The notes: generated from the sequence alone by a model not told the origin. 64,000 nucleotides of DNA from CAVTHW01 sp963734625 (GCA_963734625.1 CAVTHW010000010.1:8227-72226), one strand, 5' to 3'; shown: positions 52,470 through 61,617, counted from the first letter of the stretch. Numbers and translations are program-made.

Positions 52470-54092
52470 ATGAAGGCGGGCAAGAACAAAGGCTCTCTCC
52501 TGGACGATGAGATCGAGGCTACGCTGCCCGAGGGACTGGCCGACGACCCTGCCCTGGACGATCTGCTTGCAGACCTCAACAGTTCTGACACTGAGGTTCT
52601 CGAGGAGTCGGATCTCGTCCGCATCCAGAGTACTGAGGACGCCGATGAGCCCGAATTGAGCGGTGATTCATCAGCGGAGACCAGCGAGCCCGTCCGCACG
52701 TATCTGCGCGAGATGGGCACCGTCTCCCTGCTCACCCGGGAGGGCGAGATCGACCTGGCCAAGCATATCGAGCGCGGCCAGACCATCACGAAGAAGGCCC
52801 TCTCCCGATCCCCCCTGGCAATCCAAGAGATGCTCAGGCTGGGCGACGCGCTGGAGCAGGGCCGAGTTTCGGTTCAGGTTGTGCTGATCATGCCCGACTC
52901 GAGCGCCGCGGACAGCTCCGCCACCAAAGAGAAGGAGCACCTCCTTGCGAGGATCGCCGAGATCACCAAGCATTATGAGAAGGCGCAACAGCTCTGCCAA
53001 CAGCTTCAGGCTGTCTCTCGCCGCATGCAGCCCAAGCGGCACAAGAGGCTACGGTACAGCTTCGCACGCTCTTTGGTCAGGCTGTCTCAGGTCTACCGTC
53101 AGATCCAGTTCACGCCTCAGTTCCAACGGAAGATCATCAACCTAATCAGGCAGGCGGTCCAGGACTGCGAGCCGATAGAGCGGGCGATCGCGAAAATCGA
53201 GCGGAAGCTGGAAAGCAGCGTGCTTGGCCGGTCGGCCGGGCTGCGAGAAGAACTATTTGCGACGCTGCGGCAACTGACGCAAGAACTCCGGAAACTGGAA
53301 AAAAGCTGGGGATGGGGCGCCACGGAACTCAGGCGCACGCTTCAGATCGTCGAACGGGGGGAACAGGAGGCCGAAACAGCCAAGAAGCAGCTCATCGAGG
53401 CAAATCTCCGGCTGGTAGTGTCGGTGGCCAAGAGATACAACAACCGTGGGCTGCCATTCCTGGACTTGATCCAGGAAGGGAACATCGGCCTGATGAGGGC
53501 TGTCGACAAGTTCGATTACCGGCGTGGCTACAAGTTTTCCACGTACGCGATGTGGTGGATTCGGCAGGGGATTACGCGAGCCATTGCCGAGCAGGCGCGG
53601 ACCATTCGTATTCCGGCCCACATGATCGAAGTAATCAGCAAACTGGTACGCGCCCAGCGCGAACTCCGGCAAGAGCTGCGCCGGGAGCCTACGCCCGGCG
53701 AGCTGGCCCGGAAAATGGATGTGTCAGTCAGCAAGGTGCGCAAGATGCTGCGGGTCGCACAGGAACCCGTCTCGCTGGAAACGCGCGTCGGGGAAGATAT
53801 GGAATCGCGCCTCGGTGAACTCCTCATGGACAAGGAGGGAGCCTCGCCCTCAGAGTCGGCCGTCAATAGCGATCTCCGGAAGCGGATGACTGAGGTTCTC
53901 AACACGCTCGGCCCCAGGGAGGCGGAGATACTGCAATTGCGTTTCGGCCTGCGGGATGACCGCGTGCACACGCTCGAGGAGGTGGGTCTGCACCTTGGCG
54001 TGACCCGTGAGCGAGTCCGCCAGATTGAGGCCCATGCCCTTCGCAAGCTCCGTAGCGCCAGCAACAGCAGCCAGTTGAGGGCCTTTATTTAG
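52470..54092 (+). CDS. RpoD-type primary-like sigma-70 factor
   Basis: 540 residues. An acidic N-terminus without a recognisable region 1.1, then region 1.2 (PVRTYLREMGTVSLLTREGEIDLAKHIERG), a helical non-conserved region (about 110-300), region 2 (ANLRLVVSVAKRYNNRGLPFLDLIQEGNIGLMRAVDKFDYRRGYKFSTYAMWWIRQGITRAIAEQARTIRIP), region 3 and region 4 (TEVLNTLGPREAEILQLRFGLRD, TLEEVGLHLGVTRERVRQIEAHALRKLRS). Regions 2 and 4 match housekeeping sigma. It is not next to dnaG, so it may be either RpoD or a paralogue. Confidence 0.88.
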   Translation: MKAGKNKGSLLDDEIEATLPEGLADDPALDDLLADLNSSDTEVLEESDLVRIQSTEDADEPELSGDSSAETSEPVRTYLREMGTVSLLTREGEIDLAKHIERGQTITKKALSRSPLAIQEMLRLGDALEQGRVSVQVVLIMPDSSAADSSATKEKEHLLARIAEITKHYEKAQQLCQQLQAVSRRMQPKRHKRLRYSFARSLVRLSQVYRQIQFTPQFQRKIINLIRQAVQDCEPIERAIAKIERKLESSVLGRSAGLREELFATLRQLTQELRKLEKSWGWGATELRRTLQIVERGEQEAETAKKQLIEANLRLVVSVAKRYNNRGLPFLDLIQEGNIGLMRAVDKFDYRRGYKFSTYAMWWIRQGITRAIAEQARTIRIPAHMIEVISKLVRAQRELRQELRREPTPGELARKMDVSVSKVRKMLRVAQEPVSLETRVGEDMESRLGELLMDKEGASPSESAVNSDLRKRMTEVLNTLGPREAEILQLRFGLRDDRVHTLEEVGLHLGVTRERVRQIEAHALRKLRSASNSSQLRAFI

Positions 54093-54207
54093 GGCGGTGC
54101 CAGAGCGTGACCCGAGTGAGGCAAGTGGTGCAGCACACGGGCAACCGGCCTTCCATACAGGTTGTACTGCCGTGTTACTCTAGCCTGGGTGAGATTGGAA
54201 ACGCACG

Positions 54208-54537
54208 ATGACCAGGGTTGAACTGACCGAGGAGGTCCGTTGCGCGTTGGGCATATCGCAGAAGGAATCTGACACCATTGTGCTAACCATACTCGACAGC
54301 ATCGTGCGTTCACTGCGATCTGGTGAAAGGGTCGAGATCCGCGGGTTCGGCAGCTTTAGCACTCGGCAGCGCAAGGCTCGAATTGGCCGTAATCCGAAAA
54401 CCGGCGTCCAGGTGGACGTTCCTCCGAAACGAGTCCCACATTTCAAGCCCAGCAAGGAACTGAAGGATTTGGTGGACTCAGCGGCGGGCTACGAGTCGTC
54501 CAGCCTTCAAACACAAGGCGCCGACCAGACTGGCTGA
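54208..54537 (+). CDS. HU/IHF family DNA-bending protein, IHF-alpha-like
   Basis: 109 residues. MTRVELTEEVRCALGISQKESDTIVLTILDSIVRSLRSGERVEIRGFGSFSTRQRKARIGRNPKTGVQVDVPPKRVPHFKPSKELKDLV is the full HU/IHF domain with the GRNPKTG beta-arm. A 15-residue Ser/Gln-rich tail follows. Such proteins bend DNA for recombination and for looping at sigma-54 promoters, which fits the nearby NtrC-type activator but also any general role. Confidence 0.88.
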   Translation: MTRVELTEEVRCALGISQKESDTIVLTILDSIVRSLRSGERVEIRGFGSFSTRQRKARIGRNPKTGVQVDVPPKRVPHFKPSKELKDLVDSAAGYESSSLQTQGADQTG

Positions 54538-55110
54538 GCTGTTCCCTATCTCGTGTCTGGCCTCAATGAGCGCGCCTGAACCACGTCTGCGGCGGAATGG
54601 AGTGCGCTTCGGAGGCTCATTCGTCTCGATCCAGGATCGACGATCTGCCTCCACAGCTTTGGCCCCGTGGACGGTGTCAGCCTCCCATTGTACGATCGAG
54701 CAATGGACGGTGAACTCTCGAATGGACCGCCGTACCAGACGACCTTGGACGTCTGACGCGGCGGTTGTTCGGAAGCATCGTGCCGCAGATTGACGGGCTG
54801 CCTTTGCCGACAGGATAAGGCCGGAGGCAGGCAAGTGAACAGGTCGAAGGGAGACGGAGAGGGGTACGGTAAGTCGCTGGAAATCAAACACTTTTTGGTT
54901 CTTGGTTACCCGGAGGAGTCAGAACTGGCTCCTTCCTGGGCTGCCGAACTCGCTCGGGAGAGGCAGGATGAAGCAAAGGGCTTCAACTGAGGCCGCTGGG
55001 TGCGGATTCGATCGTGCCCAGGAAGCAAAAAAGAAAACTCTGTTCGCATCCGAAGAGGACGCAACGTACTAGATACGTCCTGCGTCTCACCACTGACCGG
55101 AGTTTCGAAC
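54538..55110. other. Intergenic region, no supported gene
   Basis: About 570 bp. A short open frame at 54790-54990 (VNRSKGDGEGYGKSLEIKHFLVLGYPEE) has no recognised family and no good ribosome site, so it is not called. No repeat pair was seen. Confidence 0.45.
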
Positions 55111-55578
55111 ATGCGAAGAACGCTGGCGTTTGTAGTCTTCCTCTCGCTCTCCTTGAGCGCTTTCGCGGCCCAGCCGCAGACCTCCACACCTCCGTCTGAT
55201 CGCCCGCAGGCGCAGGAACTGACCCCGCAGGTGCTGGGTGAAATGCTGCGCACGGCGACGACATTTCACGAGCTGGTCACGAAGCTAGACCCAAGCAAAT
55301 CGCTCGGTCCGGATCAACACGTATTGGGCCCCGACGGCCAGTATCACCACCCGGTGAAGCGCACGGCGGCTTTTATTGGAGCCGGGGCGGGCGCAGGCGC
55401 AGCGATCGGTGGCATGACACACAGCACGAATGGCGTGTTCATCGGCACCATCATTGGGAGCGCCGGCGGCCTGATCGCGGATCAAGTCATGCGTCACCGG
55501 GAAGAGACGCGGGAGAAGGCCACATATAACCCGGCACCCGAAAACTCTCCGGAATCGCGCGAGCTGCAGCGTCGATAA
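55111..55578 (+). CDS. Exported glycine-zipper protein
   Basis: 155 residues from ATG 55111. Signal peptide MRRTLAFVVFLSLSLSAFAAQ. A Gln/Pro-rich linker and a helix (LTPQVLGEMLRTATTFHELVTKL) are followed by a glycine-zipper membrane segment (AAFIGAGAGAGAAIGGMTHSTNGVFIGTIIGSAGGLIADQV), then a charged tail. Glycine-zipper proteins of this kind insert in the envelope; role unknown. Its 3' end overlaps the M48 fragment on the opposite strand. Confidence 0.75.
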   Translation: MRRTLAFVVFLSLSLSAFAAQPQTSTPPSDRPQAQELTPQVLGEMLRTATTFHELVTKLDPSKSLGPDQHVLGPDGQYHHPVKRTAAFIGAGAGAGAAIGGMTHSTNGVFIGTIIGSAGGLIADQVMRHREETREKATYNPAPENSPESRELQRR

Positions 55579-55789
55579 GCTTGCTCCCGATCGAGTTGAT
55601 GTAGGCCGTCAGTTCCTTGTTGTCGATTGCTTCCACCTGCTTTTCGATCTCTCCCGACGCCTCCTTGCCCAACCGGACGTCTTGATCCCGCGTGAAAAAA
55701 TTGAATCCGGGCTTGTACTGATGCAGTTGCGCGAGGCACGGCAGCGCCGCCGATGCAAACACACCCAGCATAAGCGCGCTTTTCCACAT
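55487..55789 (-). pseudogene. M48-peptidase N-terminal fragment
   Basis: The frame from ATG 55789 gives a signal peptide (MWKSALMLGVFASAALPCLAQ) and KPGFNFFTRDQDVRLGKEASGEIEKQVEAIDNKELTAYINSIGSKLIDA, which is the conserved start of BepA/YfgC-like M48 metalloproteases. The HEXXH catalytic domain and all later sequence are missing: after AARAIPESF the frame runs antisense into the glycine-zipper gene and stops. A truncated remnant of about 70 recognisable residues. Confidence 0.7.
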
Positions 55790-55833
55790 TGAACGCCTGC
55801 CTGACACCCTCTTTACTGCCACGATACCAACGC

Positions 55834-58254
55834 TCAGAACGCCGGCTGGACGTTTCCTTGAGAATCCTGCCAGTGAGGCACCCAGGACAGCGCCACTAGG
55901 CGTACCGTGATGTTGGACTTCTTTAGCTTGACCGATACGGTGTCGAAGGTCTCGGTCGCCGGGCTCACCGCCGACTCGAGGGCCTGCGTCTCCCCCGCAA
56001 ACTGAGACTCCAGTTCCGCGAGCTGCTGCTTCAGTGCTTCCACCGTCTCCCCGGCGCGAGCTACGTCCTGCGCTTCCTTCCAGGTGCGACTTCCGGCGCG
56101 GGCCGCGGTGGCCGCTCGCCCCATAGTGGCTGTGCTGACCGCCTTCCTGCCCAGAAAAGCGCCCAGCAGCGTTGCCCCCACGGAGATCGCAGTTTGCATC
56201 TTCTGTTGATTGGCCTGCTCCTTCTCCCGTTCGGCGGCCTGCTCGGCGCGGCGGATCCTCTCCTCGAGCGCGGCCATCTTGGGCGCATAGGCCTTTCGCA
56301 ACATCTCCACGCTCTCATCGCGGTTCTCGCGTCCTGCCTGCTGGAGCCGCAGGCGGAAGTCGCGCTCAGATTCGCCCGGCTTCGATGTTTCGCCCAAGCG
56401 AGGGCTCTTGTGCAGTTCCAGCGTCTGGCTGCCATACAGCCACTGCACCAGGTCGCGGTTCCAGGCGGAGTAGCTCTTGGCTTTAGACGCTTCGGCAGGC
56501 AGCGATCCGAACAGCGCTTCCGCGGCGGGTTCTCGCTCCAGTTCATCGAGGCCGAACGCCGCCTCAGTACTGTTCTGCCAGTCCACGGCGACGGCCCCCG
56601 CCTCGACTGCGGTCAAAAGGCTCACGTCGCGCGGGCAGTCCACCTGCGCTTTGGCTTCGACAAAGCGAACCTGTGCGGATCCAAGAATCATCGGTTGGTA
56701 CAACAATGCCGAACCGGCCGGGCGCGTGCCTCGCACCGGCACGAAATATTGGGCCACTTCGGGAGGCAGAACCGGCCGGGGCGCCACGGCGGCGGACGGC
56801 TTTGCGGCCGGCGTGGCAGGCGTGGCCGCTGGCGTAGCCAAAGCAGCCTGACTCCGCGGCCCCATCAGCATCTTGATCTGCGTCCGGGTCAACGGCCCGC
56901 GCAGGTAGGACATCACCCAGCGCGTCTCGAACACCACCGGCGCGTCCTCGTGAACGTTGTTCATCAGGAACACGCGATTGCTTAGCTGAGAGAGAATCCG
57001 CTCCATTCGCTGGCGGTCCACGCCGCCACCGGCCGCGCTCTCCAACCCGTCCAGCACGCGGTTACGATCGCGCTCGGTCTGCAGGCGGCCGATGAACCAA
57101 GTCCCTGCGTTGGCAAGGCCCTTGTAGTCCAGGTCGACCGGGTTCTGCGTGGCGAGCACGATGCCCACACCGAAGGCTCGGGCCTGCTTCAGGAGTGTCA
57201 GCAGAGGCTGCTTGGACGGCGGATTCGCCACCGGCGGAAAGTAGCCGAAAATCTCGTCCATATAGAGAATCGCGCGCAGACTTGTGGTGCCGGACTGCAT
57301 GCGCATCCAGCCCAACATTTGGTTGAGCAGCAGCGAGACGAAGAACATGCGCTCAGTGTCTCCCAAGTGCGCAATGGAGAAGATCGAGACGCGAGGCTTT
57401 CCTTGTGGCGTGTACAGCAGGCTGGCAATGTCCAGAGGCTCGCCTTCCAGCCACGCCTCAAAGCCCGGCGAGGCGAGCAGGTTGTTCAGCGACATCGACA
57501 ACGCAAACCGCTCCTTGGCCGGGTAGAAGGCCTCCAGGTCGAGCACGCCGATGCGCGACACGGGCGGGGATTGCACTGCTTGGATCAACGCCCCCAGGTC
57601 CAGGTCCTTCCCCTGCTTCCAGGCGTTGCTCAGGATCGTGGCGAGCAGAATGTGTTCCCGGCTCTGGACCGGGTCCGCCTCGATGCCGAGTAAGCCCAGC
57701 AGCGCCGTCGCGGTGGCATTGACGCGCTCGCGCAGCAACTCCGGGTCCTCGACGATGGCTGCTCCGGGCGCTGCGAATGACTTGAGAATCGAGACCGGTA
57801 AGCCCGCGGTACTTCCGGGAGTGTACACGGCAAAGTCCGCCGCGTCGCGAAGCCGCCGGATACGGCTCGCGTCCTGCCCCCAGGCGGCGAGCCCGTTCTT
57901 CCAGAGCTCCGCCTGTTGGCGCGCGTACTCCTCGGGCGAGACTCCTTTGGTCCGTGCGTCGTCCTCGTTGATCCACGGACGAAAGTCCTCTGGGCGTAGC
58001 TCTGGGAAGGTGAGCAGCAGGTTGGAGATGTCGCCCTTGGGGTCGATTACCAGCGCCGGAACCCCGTCGATGGCGGCCTCCTCCAGCAGCGCCAGGCACA
58101 GGCCGGTCTTCCCGCTGCCCGTCATGCCGAAGCACACAGCGTGGGTGACCAGGTCCTTGGAATCATAGAGGATTAGACCGTCTTCGGCCTTGCCGTTGGC
58201 CGGATCGCAGGGACGGCCCAAGTAAAAAGCGCCTAGTTTTTCATAGTCGGGCAT
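55834..58254 (-). CDS. HerA/FtsK-like ATPase with C-terminal coiled coil
   Basis: 806 residues. Walker A is GMTGSGKTGLCLALLEEA, followed by VPALVIDPKGDISNLLL and, in the Walker B position, LRAILYMDEIFGYFPP; FGVGIVLATQNPVDLDYKGLANAGTWFIGRLQTERDRNRVLDGL matches the HerA-type C-terminal domain. Residues 470-500 are Ala/Pro-rich. The last 300 residues include a long coiled coil (KMAALEERIRRAEQAAEREKEQANQQKM) and an Ala/Arg stretch. Such single-protein ATPases occur outside the HerA-NurA pair; the cargo or DNA role is unknown. No nuclease gene sits beside it. Confidence 0.82.
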   Translation of the reverse strand: MPDYEKLGAFYLGRPCDPANGKAEDGLILYDSKDLVTHAVCFGMTGSGKTGLCLALLEEAAIDGVPALVIDPKGDISNLLLTFPELRPEDFRPWINEDDARTKGVSPEEYARQQAELWKNGLAAWGQDASRIRRLRDAADFAVYTPGSTAGLPVSILKSFAAPGAAIVEDPELLRERVNATATALLGLLGIEADPVQSREHILLATILSNAWKQGKDLDLGALIQAVQSPPVSRIGVLDLEAFYPAKERFALSMSLNNLLASPGFEAWLEGEPLDIASLLYTPQGKPRVSIFSIAHLGDTERMFFVSLLLNQMLGWMRMQSGTTSLRAILYMDEIFGYFPPVANPPSKQPLLTLLKQARAFGVGIVLATQNPVDLDYKGLANAGTWFIGRLQTERDRNRVLDGLESAAGGGVDRQRMERILSQLSNRVFLMNNVHEDAPVVFETRWVMSYLRGPLTRTQIKMLMGPRSQAALATPAATPATPAAKPSAAVAPRPVLPPEVAQYFVPVRGTRPAGSALLYQPMILGSAQVRFVEAKAQVDCPRDVSLLTAVEAGAVAVDWQNSTEAAFGLDELEREPAAEALFGSLPAEASKAKSYSAWNRDLVQWLYGSQTLELHKSPRLGETSKPGESERDFRLRLQQAGRENRDESVEMLRKAYAPKMAALEERIRRAEQAAEREKEQANQQKMQTAISVGATLLGAFLGRKAVSTATMGRAATAARAGSRTWKEAQDVARAGETVEALKQQLAELESQFAGETQALESAVSPATETFDTVSVKLKKSNITVRLVALSWVPHWQDSQGNVQPAF

Positions 58255-58331
58255 GAGCGTCTACACTCGCACCCTCATGATAGCCCGGGCGCGAGATGTG
58301 CTCGGACCTCTTTTCGTCTTGGCCGCAGCGG

Positions 58332-58736
58332 CTACTTGGCGACGGGCGACGTGCAGAAGGCGCAGCGCTTAGCAGCAATAGGAATGCTGCTCAGACATTC
58401 CGGGCACTCCTTCGAGGTCGGATCGGGAGGAGCCTCTCCGCGACGCATCCGAGCCATGAGCGCATTCATGGGCAGGATGACGAAGAAGTAGACGGCCGCT
58501 GCGATCAGGATAAACGAGATCAACGCGTTGATGAAGTCGCCTATCAGGAACTTGCTGGCGTTGACCTCAAACTGAATCGCAGAAAAATCGGGCTTCCCCA
58601 CTATGGCTGCAATCAACGGCGTCAGCAAATCCTTTACCAGGGCTGTTACGACGGCCCCGAAAGCCGCACCCATGACCACCGCCACGGCCAAGTCTAGTAC
58701 GTTGCCTCGCATGATGAACTGCTTGAAGCCTTTCAT
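58332..58736 (-). CDS. mscL: Large-conductance mechanosensitive channel with C-terminal zinc ribbon
   Basis: 134 residues. FKQFIMRGNVLDLAVAVVMGAAFGAVVTALVKDLLTPLIAAIVG is the MscL N-terminus and first pore helix; FINALISFILIAAAVYFFVILPMN is the second helix. After the cytoplasmic RRGEAPPDPTSKECPECLSSIPIAAKRCAFCTSPVAK tail, two CxxC pairs form a zinc ribbon, present in MscL homologues of several phyla. It opens under hypo-osmotic shock. It is on its own, with an ATPase gene downstream. Confidence 0.95.
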   Translation of the reverse strand: MKGFKQFIMRGNVLDLAVAVVMGAAFGAVVTALVKDLLTPLIAAIVGKPDFSAIQFEVNASKFLIGDFINALISFILIAAAVYFFVILPMNALMARMRRGEAPPDPTSKECPECLSSIPIAAKRCAFCTSPVAK

Positions 58737-59003
58737 TTCTCTTCACCTTTCGTTGAACGTGAGCTTGGAACCGCACGATCGTACCATTTCCCACAGATCG
58801 GCGTGGGACTCCACCGGCCAGTTGTCTCTCGAGGGCGCCGTTACAACTGGACGTGCACATGGCAGTATTTCCCCAGTGAGCACGCCGCCGGACGCTCCCA
58901 GGGATGTAGAGGGAAGAGTATACTCTGTTCGAGCAGGCGGCCGGAACGCAAGATCTACGATCTGCTCGCGCTCAAGAGAACACACTCTGTCAAGGAGGCT
59001 CAC

Positions 59004-59264
59004 ATGCTGCATTTCCTGTGGATGTGCATTATCGGGCTGTTAGCCGGTGCACTGGCTAAGTTGATCATGCCCGGCAAGGATCCCGGCGGCATCATCGTCA
59101 CGATGCTGCTGGGAATCGCCGGTTCCCTCGTAGCTGGGTTCCTAGGACGAGCCTTGGGCTGGTATCAGGCGGGCCAAGGAGCCGGACTTATAATGTCCGT
59201 GGTCGGCGCTATCGTGCTTCTGGCGATCTATCGCATCGTCAAGGGGCGCTCGGCTGCCAGTTGA
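59004..59264 (+). CDS. GlsB/YeaQ/YmgE family stress-response membrane protein
   Basis: 86 residues with three hydrophobic segments. Start ATG 59004 has AAGGAGG 6 nt upstream. LWMCIIGLLAGALAKLIMPGKDPGGIIVTMLLGIAGSLVAGFLG is the family core, with GWYQAGQGAGLIMSVVGAIVLLAIYRI closing. Members are induced by general, acid or osmotic stress. A short hypothetical frame upstream was not taken as part of it. Confidence 0.92.
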   Translation: MLHFLWMCIIGLLAGALAKLIMPGKDPGGIIVTMLLGIAGSLVAGFLGRALGWYQAGQGAGLIMSVVGAIVLLAIYRIVKGRSAAS

Positions 59265-59336
59265 GGTGGAGTAGGCTTGGATCTGCAGAAGGATCGCATT
59301 CGCCGGACTCAGCAATAGCTGAGCCGAGGAGGATTT

Positions 59337-59762
59337 GTGAGTCTGATCGATGACGTTGCAGGCAAGTTGGCAGGCGGCACGCCTGGCGGCGGAGGTGGAC
59401 CAGGGCTGGTCACCTCCATTGTGGAAATGCTGAGCAAGCAGCAGGGTGGCGTCGCGGGCCTGGCGGCGGCATTTCAACAGAAGGGGCTCGGGGAGATCGT
59501 CTCGTCCTGGATCGGAACAGGCCAGAATCTTCCGGTCTCGGCGGATCAGATCCAGCAGGTGCTAGGGGAGGGGCAGGTTCGGAATTTTGCCCAGGAGACG
59601 GGTATCTCCACCCAGGCTGCCGGTTCGAAGTTGGCCGAGTTGCTGCCAGGCGTTGTGGACAAGCTTACACCGGGCGGCCAGGTACCGGAGGGCGATGACC
59701 TGAAGTCTGCCGGCCTCGGACTTCTTCTGAACTTGATGTCAGGAGGGAAGCCGGAATCCTAG
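59337..59762 (+). CDS. YidB/DUF937 family protein
   Basis: 141 residues. Start GTG 59337 has GAGGAGG 5 nt upstream. A Gly-rich stretch (GGTPGGGGGPG) is followed by GGVAGLAAAFQQKGLGEIVSSWIGTGQNLPVSADQIQQVLG, the DUF937 signature, then AGSKLAELLPGVVDKLTPGGQVPE. Function unknown; family members are small soluble helical proteins. It lies 72 bp after the GlsB/YeaQ gene and is probably co-transcribed. Confidence 0.85.
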   Translation: MSLIDDVAGKLAGGTPGGGGGPGLVTSIVEMLSKQQGGVAGLAAAFQQKGLGEIVSSWIGTGQNLPVSADQIQQVLGEGQVRNFAQETGISTQAAGSKLAELLPGVVDKLTPGGQVPEGDDLKSAGLGLLLNLMSGGKPES

Positions 59763-59860
59763 GCAGCTCAGCACCATTACATGGACCGGCTCAGGTGTAC
59801 ACTCGTTTCGCGCCGGAAGTTCGATATCGGAATTCTGACCAAAGGAGGCATGAGACAACC

Positions 59861-60181
59861 ATGAAGCGAATCCTGATCGCGCTCGCCATCACGTTGGCGT
59901 TCACTCTAACCAGCGCCGCACAAACCCCGAAAAAGGGCGATGTTAAGAAGGGCGCGGCCATTGCACAGCAGGCAGCAACTCAAAAAGCCGGTGATCTGAT
60001 CGATATCAACACCGCCACGGCCGACCAACTCAAGGCGATCCCCGGCATCGGCGACGCCTACTCAGCCAAGATTATCAAGGGCCGTCCTTACAAGGCCAAG
60101 AACGAACTCGTGCAGAAGAACATCCTGCCGCAGGGCGTCTACGACAAGATTAAAGACCTGATCATCGCCAAGCAGAAATAG
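59861..60181 (+). CDS. Exported ComEA-like helix-hairpin-helix protein
   Basis: 106 residues from ATG 59861. Signal peptide: ILIALAITLAFTLTSAAQ. Mature part: a basic linker (KKGDVKKGAA), then LIDINTATADQLKAIPGIGDAYSAKIIKGRPYKAKNEL, a ComEA-type HhH DNA-binding unit. The SD (GGAGG) is 12 nt upstream of this ATG; a tetrapeptide frame starting at 59850 (MRQP-stop) ends on top of the start as a possible coupling device. DNA binding in the periplasm would suit uptake of DNA, though only the HhH unit is present. Confidence 0.82.
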   Translation: MKRILIALAITLAFTLTSAAQTPKKGDVKKGAAIAQQAATQKAGDLIDINTATADQLKAIPGIGDAYSAKIIKGRPYKAKNELVQKNILPQGVYDKIKDLIIAKQK

Positions 60182-60204
60182 GGCGCGACGAGTTCGACAT
60201 CAGA

Positions 60205-61179
60205 ATGGACGACCTGCTGCCGCTGGCATCGGCGCTGGGGCTGGGCTTGCTGGCTGGTGCCCGGCTTTACGCAACTGTATTTGCCGTCGGCTTGCTGCTC
60301 CGCTTTGATTGGATCACTCTGCCCGTTGCGTGGCAGCATGCGTCGGTGCTGGCGGATACGCGGGTCCTGATCCTCTCGGGCGTCGCGTGCGCGATTGAGT
60401 TCATCGCGGACAAGATCCCTTGGGTGGACACCGCCTGGGACTCCATTCATACCTTTATCCGCCCGATCGGGGCTGCTCTGCTGACATCTTCCCTCTTTTC
60501 AAATGTGGAGCCCGTGTATAAAGTGCTTCTGTTTCTGCTGGCTGGCGGGGTGGCCTTGTCCGGGCACTCGGCCAAAGCGGCGACGCGGCTGGCGGTGAAC
60601 CACAGTCCCGAGCCTTTCAGCAACGTCGCTGTGAGCCTGGCCGAAGATGCTGCTGTGGCTGGCGGCCTCTTCCTGCTGGTGAAGCACCCATGGATGATGG
60701 CCGGCATCGTGCTGGTTTTCCTTGCGGTATTCGCCTACCTTGCTCCGCGAATCTACCGTGCCCTCCGCGCGGAGTGGACGACGGTTGGCGCCCTTCTGCG
60801 GAGCTGGTTCGGAGAGACTCGCAAACCCCAACTCCGCCCCGCGGAGCAACAGTGGTTGGGGGAGCACTGGAAGGGCCGAGCGCCGCGCCATATGTTTGCT
60901 GTGATTGCCACGGCTGACCTGAAGGGTCTGCGCAACCGAGTGGGCAACCTTTGCCTGGTCGACCATGAGGCGGTGTTCCTCTCTCGGAAGTGGGGACGTC
61001 TCGTGGCGCACCAGATCGGGCCGCTAACTGCCATCGAAATCAAAGATGGGCTTCTGGTGGACGAACTCGTGCTGGTATTAGCGGACGGACTTCGAAAACG
61101 GTTCTCTTTGCTCGCGGGTCAATTAGAGAGCGCGCGGGAAGAGGTGAAGTGCTTATCGCCGGCCACACCCATCCCTTAA
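60205..61179 (+). CDS. DUF4126-family membrane protein with soluble C-terminal domain
   Basis: 324 residues. Six hydrophobic segments fall in the first 190 residues (LASALGLGLLAGARLYATVFAVGLL, ALLTSSLFSNVEPVYKVLLFLLAGGVALSGHSAKAATRLAVNHSPEPFSNVAVSLAEDAAV, HPWMMAGIVLVFLAVFAYLAPRI), the DUF4126 pattern. The remaining 130 residues are soluble, with strand-rich RHMFAVIATADLKGLRNRVGNLCLVDHEAVFLSRKWGRLVAHQIG. Function unknown. It begins 23 bp after the ComEA-like stop. Confidence 0.8.
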   Translation: MDDLLPLASALGLGLLAGARLYATVFAVGLLLRFDWITLPVAWQHASVLADTRVLILSGVACAIEFIADKIPWVDTAWDSIHTFIRPIGAALLTSSLFSNVEPVYKVLLFLLAGGVALSGHSAKAATRLAVNHSPEPFSNVAVSLAEDAAVAGGLFLLVKHPWMMAGIVLVFLAVFAYLAPRIYRALRAEWTTVGALLRSWFGETRKPQLRPAEQQWLGEHWKGRAPRHMFAVIATADLKGLRNRVGNLCLVDHEAVFLSRKWGRLVAHQIGPLTAIEIKDGLLVDELVLVLADGLRKRFSLLAGQLESAREEVKCLSPATPIP

Positions 61180-61209
61180 CTACGGAACCGAGGGTCTACA
61201 GGCCCGGTC

Positions 61210-61617
61210 TCAGTACGAGATCTTGGGATCCAGTTTCTTCGCTTGGCCGATCCAGTCGGCAACTTGAGAATCCGCCGGTGAGGTGCCCGCCAGCTTTTTC
61301 TGAGTGTTGACCTCTGTCAGCTTCGCAGTGAGATTCGCGGCATTGCGTTGGGCTAGCTCTTTGACCGTGTCGACACCCGCTGCTTCCAATAGTTCGGCGT
61401 ACTGCGGTCCGACGCCGGAGACTCGCATCAGGTCCACATGGTTCGTCCACTTCAGTATCAGCGACGGTCCGATGCCAGTCTGTGCGCTGAGTTCCGCGCG
61501 GCCCTTGGCCGATCCGGCCTTTTCGAGCATGTCAGCGTCAGTCTTGACTCCGGCCGCAACTAGTTTCTGAGCGTACACCGGGCCGATCCCTTCCACTGCT
61601 TCAATCTTCAATGCCAT
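61210..61617 (-). CDS. DUF4332 helix-hairpin-helix protein
   Basis: 135 residues from ATG 61617 (an upstream ATG at 61638 is possible). Two helix-hairpin-helix units are seen: IEAVEGIGPVYAQKLVAAGVKTDADMLEKAG and LMRVSGVGPQYAELLEAAGVDTVKELAQ, both with the GIGPxYAxKL pattern of DUF4332. The tail is LAGTSPADSQVADWIGQAKKLDPKI. A cytoplasmic protein, predicted to bind nucleic acids by analogy. Confidence 0.85.
   Translation of the reverse strand: MALKIEAVEGIGPVYAQKLVAAGVKTDADMLEKAGSAKGRAELSAQTGIGPSLILKWTNHVDLMRVSGVGPQYAELLEAAGVDTVKELAQRNAANLTAKLTEVNTQKKLAGTSPADSQVADWIGQAKKLDPKISY

Noticed and set aside
54790..54990. Small plus-strand open frame of 66 residues
   Set aside because: No recognised family, no good ribosome site, and unremarkable length for chance in a GC-rich intergenic region.
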